From positions 1 through 64,000 of the forward strand of contig NZ_JRAA01000003.1 of NCBI RefSeq assembly GCF_000787395.1: DNA of 64,000 nt, given 5' to 3'. The notes beneath the pieces are model-generated. The model did no database searches and had not been told where the DNA came from. It was given only the letters and a program-made list of their open reading frames with translations. This DNA is from Solemya velum gill symbiont (GTDB lineage: Bacteria > Pseudomonadota > Gammaproteobacteria > Chromatiales > Chromatiaceae). Of this stretch, positions 28,168 through 36,958 are shown in pieces. Every line of letters starts with the position of its first letter. The stretch's first letter is position 1. Both the position numbers and the translations under genes were made by a program.

Positions 28168-28767
28168 TCATAGCTGTACAACCTTCAGAAGGTGCTCGAG
28201 GTCCTTGAGAATATCTTTCCAGTTTGGATCAAGATCATAAGCCAGGATAATTTTTCCTTGCGGGTCGATCGTAAAGATGCGTCCATTGGGTGGCAGGTCA
28301 CCTGTTTCAAGCAGCGACAGCAGTTGCTGCCTGTCATCTGGTGAGCCGGTGATCACCCGGGTGCCCTCGTAAGGTTCCAGCTGTTGCTTTAGCTGGTCAA
28401 GGTTATTTGTGTCCGTCAGCAGCATCAGGCGATGGATGCGTTTACGGTTCTCTCCCATGGCGAGACGAATCTGGCGCAGGAGGAAGAGGTTTTTCTCACA
28501 CTCCGTGTCGCAGGCGCTTGGCGATACGAGGAGTAGCGCCCAGCTCTCTTTCAGGGCGGAAGTATCAAATCCTTTGCCATCCAGGGTCTGTAACGTCATC
28601 TGCGGTACCTGGCGCGCAGGGGTCAGCAGTTGGCCCTTATTTGCTGTTGTCAGACCAGTCAGCATATCCGGATTGTAGAAGAAATAGAGGGCAAGCATAA
28701 ACGGCAGTCCCGTTAGTGCCAGCAGGGCCCAGAAAGGGCCGCGGCTTTGTGATTCTGTTGTTTTCAT
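28168..28767 (-). CDS. Thioredoxin-like membrane protein of the cox cluster (SCO-related?)
   Basis: A 199-residue protein with one N-terminal membrane helix (FWALLALTGLPFMLALYFFY) and a thioredoxin-like periplasmic domain with a C-x3-C motif (SACDTEC near 86-92). This recalls the CxxxC copper site of SCO proteins. The second half (GRIFTIDPQGKIILAYD) also fits that fold. In related clusters an uncharacterised gene of this type lies between SURF1 and CtaA. A role in CuA-site assembly is inference. It abuts surf1. Confidence 0.75.
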   Translation of the reverse strand: MKTTESQSRGPFWALLALTGLPFMLALYFFYNPDMLTGLTTANKGQLLTPARQVPQMTLQTLDGKGFDTSALKESWALLLVSPSACDTECEKNLFLLRQIRLAMGENRKRIHRLMLLTDTNNLDQLKQQLEPYEGTRVITGSPDDRQQLLSLLETGDLPPNGRIFTIDPQGKIILAYDLDPNWKDILKDLEHLLKVVQL

Positions 28768-29513
28768 TATGTCAGCTCATTCCTGGTTTTTTCCGGTTTC
28801 CCGTTTCGGGTTCTGAAGCTTACACCAATCCATGTGCCGAGGGCGAAAAGTGCAAAAGCCGCCCACTGGACCGCGTAGCCGATATGCATGCCAACCTTGG
28901 CGTCAAAACGGCTTTCCTGTTGGCGATAGGCGTCAGGATCCTGTGAATCGAGACGGATAATGAAGCCGGGGGTGCTGATACCGCTCTCCTCAGCAAAGAG
29001 TTCGGTGTCAACATATCTCCAGCGGTTACTGGCATCTGTTCTGGGGGTGTCGCCGCCAACAACCGGGCGTGACTTGTGTTGTTCAATCCGGCCGGTGATT
29101 GTACGTGGCCGGGCCTGCAAGTCGATATCGGGCAACTGGTCACGGTAGGCGCCCTGTGGGACCCAGCCTCGGTTGACCAGTACATAGGAGCCGTTTTCAA
29201 GACGAAACGGCGTAATTGCCTCGTATCCGGGCTTACCCTCGAAAACGATGTTGTCGAGCAGTAGCTGGTGCGTGGATTCAAAATGCCCTTTTGCACTGAC
29301 AAGGCGGTACTTCATCTCGTTCAGGTCGAGAATGTCGCCCTTGTATGAAAAGGCTGGTTGGGCAAGGCGCTGCTCTATCATCTCCTGGAGCTCTTCCTTT
29401 TCAGTTGCACGGCCAAACTGCCATAACGCCAGGCTACAGAACAGGGTCACACCGATGAGAGTAATGACTGTTCCGAATATACCGGGGCTGAATTTGTATT
29501 TTTGCATCTGCAA
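28767..29513 (-). CDS. SURF1-family cytochrome oxidase assembly protein
   Basis: Helps place haem A in subunit I of aa3 oxidase. The 248-residue protein has the family layout: an N-terminal helix (GTVITLIGVTLFCSLALWQFGRA), a periplasmic domain with VNRGWVPQG, and a C-terminal helix (AVQWAAFALFALGTWIG). The stop overlaps the start of the next gene. Confidence 0.94.
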   Translation of the reverse strand: MQMQKYKFSPGIFGTVITLIGVTLFCSLALWQFGRATEKEELQEMIEQRLAQPAFSYKGDILDLNEMKYRLVSAKGHFESTHQLLLDNIVFEGKPGYEAITPFRLENGSYVLVNRGWVPQGAYRDQLPDIDLQARPRTITGRIEQHKSRPVVGGDTPRTDASNRWRYVDTELFAEESGISTPGFIIRLDSQDPDAYRQQESRFDAKVGMHIGYAVQWAAFALFALGTWIGVSFRTRNGKPEKTRNELT

Positions 29514-29576
29514 CTGGTTTATACTCTTGGGATATTAGAAAAAGTTAATTGAAGCCGTATTGGTTAATAAAACGCT

Positions 29577-29780
29577 ATGATTAAAACTCTTATCATAATC
29601 AACCTGGTGTTGATTCTCGCCAGCCTCGGATCAGGGATGTTTTTTCTTGCCAAGGATGATGGCAAGGGGAATCGTGTTGTTACCTCTCTAACGATTCGGG
29701 TTGCACTCTCATTTACCTTGATCGGACTGATTCTCGTTGGGTATTTCAGCGGTAATCTTGTTCCGCACCAGATTCAGTAA
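29577..29780 (+). CDS. DUF2909 twin-transmembrane protein
   Basis: A 67-residue protein with two membrane helices (TLIIINLVLILASLGSGMFFL and VALSFTLIGLILVGYFSG) joined by a charged loop (AKDDGKGNR). This small protein regularly sits between SURF1 and subunit III in gammaproteobacterial aa3 clusters but has no assigned function. It is on the opposite strand to the other cox genes. Confidence 0.85.
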   Translation: MIKTLIIINLVLILASLGSGMFFLAKDDGKGNRVVTSLTIRVALSFTLIGLILVGYFSGNLVPHQIQ

Positions 29781-29802
29781 ATATCCTTTCTTCAAAATAA
29801 AA

Positions 29803-29830
29803 AATGCGCCGCCCCCTCGGGCGGCGCATT
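29803..29830. terminator. Bidirectional terminator between DUF2909 gene and ctaE
   Basis: A perfect 12-bp GC-rich stem (AATGCGCCGCCC and complement) with a CCTC loop. It is flanked by A-runs on the left and a T-rich stretch on the right, so it can end transcripts from both convergent genes. Confidence 0.9.
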
Positions 29831-29847
29831 GTTGTTTTTTCCTTCTG

Positions 29848-30723
29848 TTAAAGCCAGTAAACCAGGATGTAAAGTCCGATCCATACCACGTCAACAAAGT
29901 GCCAGTACCAGGCGACAGCTTCGAATGCGAAGTGGTTGTGCGAACTGAAGTGGTTTTTCATGGCTCGTCCCAGGATGACCATCAGCATGATGGCACCAAC
30001 CGTGACGTGAAAACCGTGAAAGCCGGTCAACAGGTAGAAAGTGGAGCCATAGATGCCCGATTCCAGGGTGAGGTCCATTTCAGCGTAGGCGTGACCATAC
30101 TCGACTGCCTGGAGGATGAAGAAGATGACACCCAGCAGGATTGTTGTGGCAAGACCGAGTACCAGCTGTTTATTGTCATCTTTCTTTAATGCCCAGTGTG
30201 CCCAGGTCAGGGTTCCGCCTGAACTCAGCAGGATGATGGTGTTCCACAGCGGAATGCCGCCAGGCCCCATTGCTTCCTTGGCTTCGACATAGTTGGTTGC
30301 ATCAGGGAGCTGCAGCGGTGGCCATGTGTAGGTCCATCCCTCCCACAGAATGTTGGAAGTGGCAAGGTAGCCTTCACCACCCAGGTAGGGCAGGGTGATG
30401 TTGCGCAGGTAGTAGAGGCAACCGAAAAAGGTCAGGAAGAAGAATACTTCCGATGTAATGAACCAGAACATGCCCTGCCTGAAAGAACTGTCGACCTGTC
30501 CATTGTAACTACCGGAGAGGTTCTCCTTGATGACATCGCCGAACCAGCCTTTGAAAAGAAACGCCAGGCTTGCAGCACCAGCCAGCATGATCCATGGACC
30601 TGCGACCCAGCTGTTGAGCCAGAGTACAACACCGAACAGCAAGGTGAATACTGTTGCAGCACCAATCAGGGGCCAGCGGCTCGGTTCCGGGATGTAGTAG
30701 TCGTCATTTGATGTTGTTGTCAT
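29848..30723 (-). CDS. ctaE: Cytochrome c oxidase subunit III
   Basis: Structural subunit of the aa3 oxidase, 291 residues from MTTTSNDDYYIPEPSRWP (GGGGA ribosome-binding site upstream). Seven membrane helices are expected; typical subunit III motifs are WPPLQLPD, HWALKK and the end GFHGFHVTVGAIML...AVAWYWHFVDVVW. It is separated from ctaG by about 66 bases. Confidence 0.96.
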   Translation of the reverse strand: MTTTSNDDYYIPEPSRWPLIGAATVFTLLFGVVLWLNSWVAGPWIMLAGAASLAFLFKGWFGDVIKENLSGSYNGQVDSSFRQGMFWFITSEVFFFLTFFGCLYYLRNITLPYLGGEGYLATSNILWEGWTYTWPPLQLPDATNYVEAKEAMGPGGIPLWNTIILLSSGGTLTWAHWALKKDDNKQLVLGLATTILLGVIFFILQAVEYGHAYAEMDLTLESGIYGSTFYLLTGFHGFHVTVGAIMLMVILGRAMKNHFSSHNHFAFEAVAWYWHFVDVVWIGLYILVYWL

Positions 30724-30789
30724 ATTATTCCCCAATTCAACCTTGATTATGGTTATCCGGTTAATCTCTGTTTTATGCCATTCGGACTG

Positions 30790-31359
30790 TTAACGAGCCG
30801 ATACGGCGTTTCTTATCATTTTGTCCCTGTTGGTATCCATGAAGGTATAGGACAGGGTTACAGTATTGTACTTCTCGGGAAGTGTGCGGCTCAGAACGAA
30901 ACGCAGTCCGAGATCTGCACTCTCCCCGGGTTGCAGTGTCTGCTGTTCGAAGCAGAAACACTCGGTTTTATTGAAATGTTCAGTTGCCTGCCAGGGCGTG
31001 ATGCTGGGTATTGCCTGGGCAACAACTGCATGATCACTGTTGTTGCGTACTCTGTATGAAACATCGTAGACCTTGCCCGGATGCACTTCGAGAGTCGTGG
31101 TTTGTGGCGTCACTTCCCAGTTGAGTCCGGCATTTAGCGTGGAGTCAAAATCGACACGAACCTTACGATCATGGTCAACGCCCAGCATCGTAACATCGCT
31201 AACAGCTACTCTTCCGGTACCACCAGCCCTGTTAATACCGGTGATGTCGCAGAACAGGCCATAGAGTGGAACCATCGCAAAACCAAAACCAAACATACCG
31301 ACGACAATGGAAGCGAGTCCGAGGCCGAGTTTACGATTGGATTTTGGCTGGTTGCTCAA
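30790..31359 (-). CDS. ctaG: Cytochrome c oxidase assembly protein CtaG (Cox11)
   Basis: Copper chaperone for the CuB site of subunit I. The 189-residue protein has one N-terminal helix (GLGLASIVVGMFGFGFAMVPLY) and a periplasmic domain with the copper motif CFCFEQQTL. The start is a TTG that overlaps the stop of the upstream 41-codon ORF, so translation of the two is coupled. Confidence 0.95.
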   Translation of the reverse strand: MSNQPKSNRKLGLGLASIVVGMFGFGFAMVPLYGLFCDITGINRAGGTGRVAVSDVTMLGVDHDRKVRVDFDSTLNAGLNWEVTPQTTTLEVHPGKVYDVSYRVRNNSDHAVVAQAIPSITPWQATEHFNKTECFCFEQQTLQPGESADLGLRFVLSRTLPEKYNTVTLSYTFMDTNRDKMIRNAVSAR

Positions 31360-31481
31360 GAGCCAACACCATCACGAAGCATCAGCAGGGGCGTCATCAA
31401 CGAGAGGACTAGTGCAATACCACCCAGCAACAAGGCAATGCGGATATTGTTTTTCTGCTTGGTTTCGTCATTATTCATCAT
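31356..31481 (-). CDS. Small membrane ORF between ctaD and ctaG
   Basis: A 41-codon ORF starting MMNNDETKQKNN, with one hydrophobic helix (IALLLGGIALVLSLMTPLLML) and a short tail. Its stop is shared with the TTG start of ctaG. Small proteins of this length between subunit I and Cox11 are annotated in beta- and gammaproteobacteria as cytochrome oxidase small assembly proteins; I believe this is one, from position and shape. The ribosome-binding site is weak. Confidence 0.65.
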   Translation of the reverse strand: MMNNDETKQKNNIRIALLLGGIALVLSLMTPLLMLRDGVGS

Positions 31482-31500
31482 TTCATACTCTGTTGGGCAT

Positions 31501-31524
31501 CCCTCCTCCCGCGAGGGAGGAGGG
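31501..31524. promoter_or_regulatory. Strong intercistronic hairpin between ctaD and the small ORF
   Basis: A perfect 10-bp stem CCCTCCTCCC with a GCGA loop, lying between the ctaD stop and the following ORF. There is no T-run on the minus strand. It is therefore more likely a stability or processing element, or a partial attenuator, that sets different levels for the structural subunit and the downstream assembly genes. Confidence 0.6.
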
Positions 31525-31530
31525 GTGTTC

Positions 31531-33135
31531 TTACTTGATTGCCGGTGGTGTTGTGAAGCTGTGGAACGGTGGTGGTGAAGGCAGGGTCCATTCCAGTCCC
31601 GGCGTGCCGACCTGTGCGCCTTCCCACGGCTTGTCCGAGGCCTTCTCACCACCCTTGACTGTCTTGATGATGATATACAGGAACAGCAGGTGCGAAGCAC
31701 CGAAGGAGAAAGCTCCGATTGAAGAGATCATGTTGAACTCGGCGAAAATCGGGCTGTAGTCAACGATACGGCGCGGCATACCTGCCAGTCCGGAAAAGTG
31801 CTGGACAAAGAATGTCAGGTTGAAGGAGATCGTCGTCCACCAGAAGAAGATCTTGCCGTGGGTTTCGTTATACATGTGGCCGGTCCACTTCGGCAGCCAG
31901 TAGAAGACGCCAGCATAGATACCGAAGAGCGAACCCGGTATCAATGCGTAGTGGAAGTGTGCCACCACGAAATAGGTATCGTGATACTGCAGGTCAGCGG
32001 GTACAACGGCGAGCATGACGCCGGTAACGCCCGCGAAGCTGAACATCAACACGATGGCGACCGCGAACAGCATCGGCGTCTCGAATGTCATCGCTCCACG
32101 CCACATGGTAAATATAAAGCTGAACAGCATGTAGCCGACCGGAATCGAGATAAGGATTGTACCTATCATAAAGTATGTCGTAACAGCCTCTGACATACCG
32201 ACGGTGTACTGGTGGTGCGCCCAAACGACCATACCCAGTGCAGTCAGCATCATCATGGAGTAGACCAGAGGCTTGTATGCAAACAGTGGTTTGCGCGAGA
32301 AGGTCGGGACGACCATGCCCAGGATGCCGATAGACGGGAGCAGCAGTACGTAGACTTCAGGGTGTCCGAAGAACCAGAAAAGATGCTGGAACAGTACCGG
32401 GTCGCCGCCGCCGGCAGCGTCAAAGAAAGCGGTGCCAAAATGACGGTCGAACAGCAGCATGGTAACGCCGCCTGCAAGTACCGGCATGATCATGATGAGC
32501 AGCAGGGCAGTCAGCAGCCATGACCAGACGAACAGCGGCAGTTTGAAGTAGGTCATACCCGGTGCGCGCATGTTGACGATCGTGGTGATGATATTGATTG
32601 CCGCCAGGATCGAGGAGATACCCAGCAGGTGGACCGTGAAGATGGCAAAGTCCATTCCCATGCCGACCTGTACCGATAGTGGTGGATAGAGTGTCCAGCC
32701 GGTATTGATCGGTGTGCCTCCGCCAGGGAAGTAAGGGGCAATCATGGAGATGATCAGCATAATGGCAGCGAACGGCAGAATCCAGAAACTCAGGTTGTTG
32801 AGTCTTGGCAGCGCCATGTCCGGAGCTCCGATCATCATCGGTATCATCCAGTTGGCCATACCGGCAGCAGCGGGCATGACTACGCCGAACACCATGATCA
32901 GTGCATGGTTCGTCAGCAGGTTGTTATAGGTGTCCGGATCAAGTATCTGCAGTCCGGGTGTGAATAGTTCTGCACGCAGCATCATGGCTGATGCGCCTCC
33001 CAGGAACAGCATCACAAGGGAGAAAATCAGGTACATGGTACCTATGTCCTTGTGGTTGGTGCTGAACAGCCAGCGGCCAATGCCTGAAGGCGCGTGATGA
33101 TGATCGTGGTCGGCGTGAATAGCTTCAGTACTCAT
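31531..33135 (-). CDS. ctaD: Cytochrome c oxidase subunit I (aa3 type)
   Basis: Catalytic subunit with haem a, haem a3 and CuB. 534 residues from MSTEAIHADHDHHHAP. Twelve helices are expected. Haem-copper motifs are visible: NHALIMVFG, WFFGHPEVYVLLLP with the cross-linked H and Y, HHQYTVGM, and VVAHFHYALIPGS. The N terminus is histidine-rich. Only 24 bases separate it from ctaC. Confidence 0.97.
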   Translation of the reverse strand: MSTEAIHADHDHHHAPSGIGRWLFSTNHKDIGTMYLIFSLVMLFLGGASAMMLRAELFTPGLQILDPDTYNNLLTNHALIMVFGVVMPAAAGMANWMIPMMIGAPDMALPRLNNLSFWILPFAAIMLIISMIAPYFPGGGTPINTGWTLYPPLSVQVGMGMDFAIFTVHLLGISSILAAINIITTIVNMRAPGMTYFKLPLFVWSWLLTALLLIMIMPVLAGGVTMLLFDRHFGTAFFDAAGGGDPVLFQHLFWFFGHPEVYVLLLPSIGILGMVVPTFSRKPLFAYKPLVYSMMMLTALGMVVWAHHQYTVGMSEAVTTYFMIGTILISIPVGYMLFSFIFTMWRGAMTFETPMLFAVAIVLMFSFAGVTGVMLAVVPADLQYHDTYFVVAHFHYALIPGSLFGIYAGVFYWLPKWTGHMYNETHGKIFFWWTTISFNLTFFVQHFSGLAGMPRRIVDYSPIFAEFNMISSIGAFSFGASHLLFLYIIIKTVKGGEKASDKPWEGAQVGTPGLEWTLPSPPPFHSFTTPPAIK

Positions 33136-33159
33136 ATCAATCATTCTCTCTATTATTTG

Positions 33160-34272
33160 TTATTGCTGCGAGCCGCCTTGACGTACCATGTCACCAGTAT
33201 CATTACCCCAGGCATTACGCTCGTAGGTCGTGACTGCGGCAATTTCCAGGTCATTCAATTGCGCACCCCAGGCAGCCATTGCTGTGCCGGGCTTGCCGTT
33301 GATGATGATATCCAGATGTGCGCTGATTTCACCTGTGGTGGTAAATGCACTTCCTTTCAGTGCCGGGAACGCAGGTGGTAGTCCCAGGCCTGTAGGCTGG
33401 TGACAAGCTCCGCAGGCGGTGTTGTAAACTTGTTCACCACGTGCCATCAACTCGTCCATGCTCCAGGTCTTATCGGCGCTGGCTTCAGCAAGAGCGGCAG
33501 TAGCTGCCTCTTTCTTGCCGTCTACCCATGCAGCGTATTTCTCTTTGCTGACTGCCTCGACAACGATTGGCATAAAGGCGTGTCCGGTACCGCAGATTTC
33601 TGCGCACTGGCCACGGTAGATGCCCTCTTTTTCGATAATCGCCCAGGTTTCGTTGATGTAGCCCGGGATTGCGTCTTTCTTATAGGCCAGGGCAGGTACC
33701 CATCAGGCGTGCAGTACGTCGGTTGCCGTGTGCAGGAAGCGGATGCGGGTATCGACAGGCAGTATCACCTTGTTGTCGACATCGCGCAGGTAGGTGTCTT
33801 CGCTTTCGGCTATGTCACGGTCGAGGTTGGAAACGATCTGAATATCGTCTTCCATGTAGTCGTATGTCCATTTCCACTGCGAGCCGGTGACTTTCAGGGT
33901 CAGTTCGGGAGGCGTGGTGTCTTCAACAAGAGAGAAGACTTTGGTTGCCTTGCCGGCAATGCTCAGGTCAATACCGAGAACGACAACAGGCACCAAAACC
34001 CAGGACCATATGCCAAACCAGCCGGTGTGAAAGTTCTGGTCGGCCTCGTAGCCTGCTGATTTGCGGAACTTCCACAGTGAATAGATGATAACTGCAGTCA
34101 CGATCACCATGATGACAAGTGCAACGGTGGCAGTGAGCATGTGCAGGTTGAAGATTTCCCGCGTGACTGGTGAAACCGGTTCCGGCAGGTTCAGCGTCCA
34201 GTCCGCAAATGCATCACCTGTGATGGTGAAAATTGCGGAGCCCAGGATGCCGCCCTTTGTGCGTATTGACAT
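33160..34272 (-). pseudogene. ctaC: Cytochrome c oxidase subunit II (CuA + cytochrome c), in-frame TGA
   Basis: Encodes a 370-codon subunit II with two N-terminal helices, a CuA domain and a fused C-terminal cytochrome c domain (haem motif CGACH). The frame is open throughout except for one TGA at 33703-33705. That codon stands where the family has the first W of a WWVPA motif: the translation reads DVLHA, stop, WVPALAYKKDAIPGY. The remaining CuA ligands (CAEICGTGHAFM) and the haem lie beyond it. A stop here would leave 189 residues with only the first His ligand. It could be a TGG-to-TGA mutation, a base error, or readthrough. TGA ends many other genes here, so the code is standard. Confidence 0.9.
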
Positions 34273-34353
34273 ACAACCTCCCCCTAAAAATAAATGGTAT
34301 TTTTTTAATTTATCCAGCTTGTTGCCTGGCCAGCCTTGTCGTTTTAAGTTGGT

Positions 34354-34851
34354 TCAGGTCAGGCAACCTGTAATTCTGTTTCTAAGATGCTGCGTAAGCT
34401 CCTGGCGCTCTTCCTCGTTCAGGCATGCACCGATTTCCAGTAACTTGCCATGCGAACGCAGGTACAGGCGACTTGCGTACCATCCTGAAGAGTCGAAATC
34501 CAATATGACTTTTACCCAGTATGTTGGAAACTTCCACTCATTCGTTGCATTCCAGTTCTTCTGTACCACCGAGACTGTCTCTTCATCCAGTTCAATGGTT
34601 TCGCAGAATCGGGTCTTGCGTTCAACTGCTACGAATGCATAACCAAGTGCAAGCATTTCAAGTATGGCAAATGGCATTACCATCCAGGCTCCAATTAACC
34701 AGAAGCGAACAGCCACACCAATAGTGATGGTTCCTACTCCGAGCAGGAGAAGAGCGATTCCCTTGCCAGTTGTAGAGCGATTCGGACGTATAACGAATTT
34801 CTCTGACGATGTTGAAACATCGCTATGCCACATCGGCATATACGCCCCCAT
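34354..34851 (-). CDS. DUF2244 membrane protein
   Basis: A 165-residue protein with two central helices (GIALLLLGVGTITIGVAVRFWLIGAWMVMPFAILEM) and a C-terminal domain (YWVKVILDFDSSGWYASRLYLRSHGKLLEIG, then LNEEERQELTQHL). This is the DUF2244 pattern, often found beside cytochrome oxidase genes; function unknown. It reads in the same direction as the cox cluster and is divergent from the cbb3 cluster. Confidence 0.85.
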   Translation of the reverse strand: MGAYMPMWHSDVSTSSEKFVIRPNRSTTGKGIALLLLGVGTITIGVAVRFWLIGAWMVMPFAILEMLALGYAFVAVERKTRFCETIELDEETVSVVQKNWNATNEWKFPTYWVKVILDFDSSGWYASRLYLRSHGKLLEIGACLNEEERQELTQHLRNRITGCLT

Positions 34852-35016
34852 ACTAATGTCTGTTTTTTTGTCCGCCAGGCATCAAAAGAAGCCAAATGCT
34901 ATTTTGGTGAGGTGTTTATGCCATTTTTTTGGCATAACGCAATTAAAAAGGCTTATTTTGGTATTGACGCAGGCAAATTTGTTATATAAGAAAATCCGTA
35001 CGTACGAATTTGTTAA

Positions 35017-35045
35017 TTTGTATTATTGCACTGCAGCATTATAAT
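35017..35045 (+). promoter_or_regulatory. Predicted sigma-70 promoter of the cbb3 cluster
   Basis: TTTGTA (35017-35022) and a perfect TATAAT (35040-35045) with 17-base spacing, about 140 bases before the HMA gene. The surrounding 34852-35188 gap also has inverted repeats: TTATGCCA with a T6 loop (34916-34937), CGTACGTACG (34997-35006), TTAGA-AAAA-TCTAA (35105-35118) and CAGTTAC-GTT-GTAACTG (35141-35157). I found no clear FNR box here, although cbb3 operons commonly have one. Confidence 0.55.
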
Positions 35046-35188
35046 GAGGGCGGTTTTTTTAACGGGATTTCTCCTTTAGAATTGGCGCGCTGCTTTTGAC
35101 TGTGTTAGAAAAATCTAATATTATTGGCGCGTTCCGGATCCAGTTACGTTGTAACTGTGTCATTTTTTGCTAATCAATCACGTAGGTG

Positions 35189-35389
35189 ATGCAATTGCCT
35201 TTCTCAATTGATGTTGAAAATGTCAGGTGTGGCGGATGCGCCAGCATCATACGCAAGGCGTTTGACGACAAGGTCGAGGTTGATATCGACACTGGTCGCC
35301 TGCTATTCGATCTGAATGAATCCGAACGTCAGCAGGTTGCCGAGACGCTCAAGTCTCTCGGCTATCCGGAGGTTGGGTCTGCCGGGTAA
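35189..35389 (+). CDS. HMA-like metal-binding miniprotein upstream of ccoN
   Basis: A 66-residue protein that looks like a lone heavy-metal-associated domain: FSIDVENVRCGGCASIIRKAF carries the C14-x-x-C17 pair, followed by VEVDIDTGRLLFDL and a final helix ending LGYPE. The canonical MxCxxC is VRCGGC here. Its position directly before ccoN and in the same operon as the copper ATPase ccoI suggests copper delivery to the cbb3 oxidase; this is inference. A perfect hairpin follows the stop. Confidence 0.8.
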   Translation: MQLPFSIDVENVRCGGCASIIRKAFDDKVEVDIDTGRLLFDLNESERQQVAETLKSLGYPEVGSAG

Positions 35390-35390
35390 A

Positions 35391-35412
35391 GCTTGAACAT
35401 CACTGTTCAAGC
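35391..35412 (+). promoter_or_regulatory. Intercistronic hairpin between the HMA gene and ccoN
   Basis: A perfect 9-bp stem GCTTGAACA with a TCAC loop begins right after the HMA stop codon. No T-run follows, so it is unlikely to be a simple terminator. It could protect the short HMA message or mark a processing site within the operon. ccoN starts 84 bases later. Confidence 0.55.
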
Positions 35413-35495
35413 AAATAACGAAGAACAAGAGGCGGCAGCAGTTTCGACTGCAGTCGTGGAGAGGTTTTATTTTTTTAACGCATTGAGGTGTACTC

Positions 35496-36956
35496 ATGGC
35501 ACATGAGGCTGTAGCTGCGGATTCGCAGTACAACTATGACATCATAAAGCGATTCGCTGTTATGGCACTGGTGTGGGGCATACTGGGCATGTTTGCCGGT
35601 ACCTACATTGCTGCAGAGCTGGCGTTTCCCTTTCTGAACTTTGACACTCCGGCAATAACCTTCGGGCGCCTGCGTCCAGTGCATACCACGCTGGTTATTT
35701 TCGGTTTTGGTGGAAGCGCACTGTTTGCAACCTCCTACTACGTGGTGCAACGCACCTGTCAGACACCACTCTCAAGCAACATGCTGGCCGGTTTTACCTT
35801 TTGGGGCTGGCAGGCATCTGTTCTTCTCGGTGTGCTGGGCTATGTCAACGGTTATACCCAGGGACGTGAGTATGCAGAATTTGTCTGGCCGATCGATCTT
35901 CTTATCACGGTCACATGGGTGGCCTATTTTTATGTCTACGTGACAACCCTGATGCGTCGTTCGCAGCCGCATATCTATGTTGCCAACTGGTTCTATATGT
36001 CATTTATCCTGGCAACTGCGATTCTTCATATTGTCAATAACCTGGCAGTTCCAGTCAGCATGTTCAGCCTGCAGTCGTACAGTGCATTCTCGGGTGTTCA
36101 GGATGCGATGACACAGTGGTGGTACGGCCATAATGCAGTAGGATTCTTCCTCACAGCAGCATTCCTCGGCATGATGTACTACTTTGTGCCCAAGCAGGCA
36201 GGACGTCCCGTCTACTCCTATCGTCTGTCGATCGTTCACTTCTGGGCGCTGGCATTCCTTTATATGTGGGTTGGTGCGCATCACCTGCACTGGACTGCAC
36301 TACCTGACTGGACTTCGTCGCTTGCTGCAACTTTCTCAATCCTGCTGCTGATGCCTTCATGGGGCGGCATGATTAACGGCATCATGACTCTCTCTGGCGC
36401 ATGGGACAAACTGCGTACCGATCCGATCATGTTGTTCCTGATCACATCGCTGGCATTTTATGGCATGTCGACCTTTGAAGGCCCGATGATGTCACTGAAG
36501 AGTGTCAATGCCCTGTCGCACTACACTGACTGGACAATTGGTCACGTTCATTCTGGTACACTTGGCTGGGTTGCGATGATCAGCTTCGGCTCTTTCTACC
36601 ACATGATTCCGCGTCTCTGGGATACCAGGCTGTGGAGCAAAAAACTTGTCTACACTCACTTCTGGCTGGCGACCATCGGTATCGTTCTCTATATCACTGC
36701 GATGTGGATTTCAGGAATTGGTCAGGGTCTGATGCTGCGTGCATTCGATGATTACGGCAACCTCGCCTACACATTCATCGAATCTGTCTCCTTCATGCAC
36801 GTGCCACTGGTGACACGTATGCTGGGTGGAATTTTCTTTGTAGCCGGTATTTTGATTATGGCGTTCAACGTTTTCATGACAATTCGTACGGCGAAGCGCG
36901 AGCAGGTTGAAATCGAGGCGAAAATTGCGGCCAAGATGGCTAAGGTAGGAGCTTGA
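35496..36956 (+). CDS. ccoN: cbb3-type cytochrome c oxidase subunit I
   Basis: Catalytic subunit with haem b, haem b3 and CuB of the high-affinity oxidase. 486 residues with twelve helices. Haem-copper ligand motifs are visible: [30 protein letters not shown] (CuB His), [14 protein letters not shown] and the [14 protein letters not shown] region. Its presence suggests respiration at low oxygen. The stop abuts ccoO. Confidence 0.97.
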   Translation: MAHEAVAADSQYNYDIIKRFAVMALVWGILGMFAGTYIAAELAFPFLNFDTPAITFGRLRPVHTTLVIFGFGGSALFATSYYVVQRTCQTPLSSNMLAGFTFWGWQASVLLGVLGYVNGYTQGREYAEFVWPIDLLITVTWVAYFYVYVTTLMRRSQPHIYVANWFYMSFILATAILHIVNNLAVPVSMFSLQSYSAFSGVQDAMTQWWYGHNAVGFFLTAAFLGMMYYFVPKQAGRPVYSYRLSIVHFWALAFLYMWVGAHHLHWTALPDWTSSLAATFSILLLMPSWGGMINGIMTLSGAWDKLRTDPIMLFLITSLAFYGMSTFEGPMMSLKSVNALSHYTDWTIGHVHSGTLGWVAMISFGSFYHMIPRLWDTRLWSKKLVYTHFWLATIGIVLYITAMWISGIGQGLMLRAFDDYGNLAYTFIESVSFMHVPLVTRMLGGIFFVAGILIMAFNVFMTIRTAKREQVEIEAKIAAKMAKVGA

Positions 36957-36958
36957 TC

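Noticed and set aside
33703-33705. Selenocysteine or a UGA-as-tryptophan code at the ctaC TGA
   Set aside because: The position is a tryptophan in the family, not a cysteine or selenocysteine site, and many genes in the window end with TGA (def, bioD, ccoH), so the code is the standard one. A single mutation or error is simpler.
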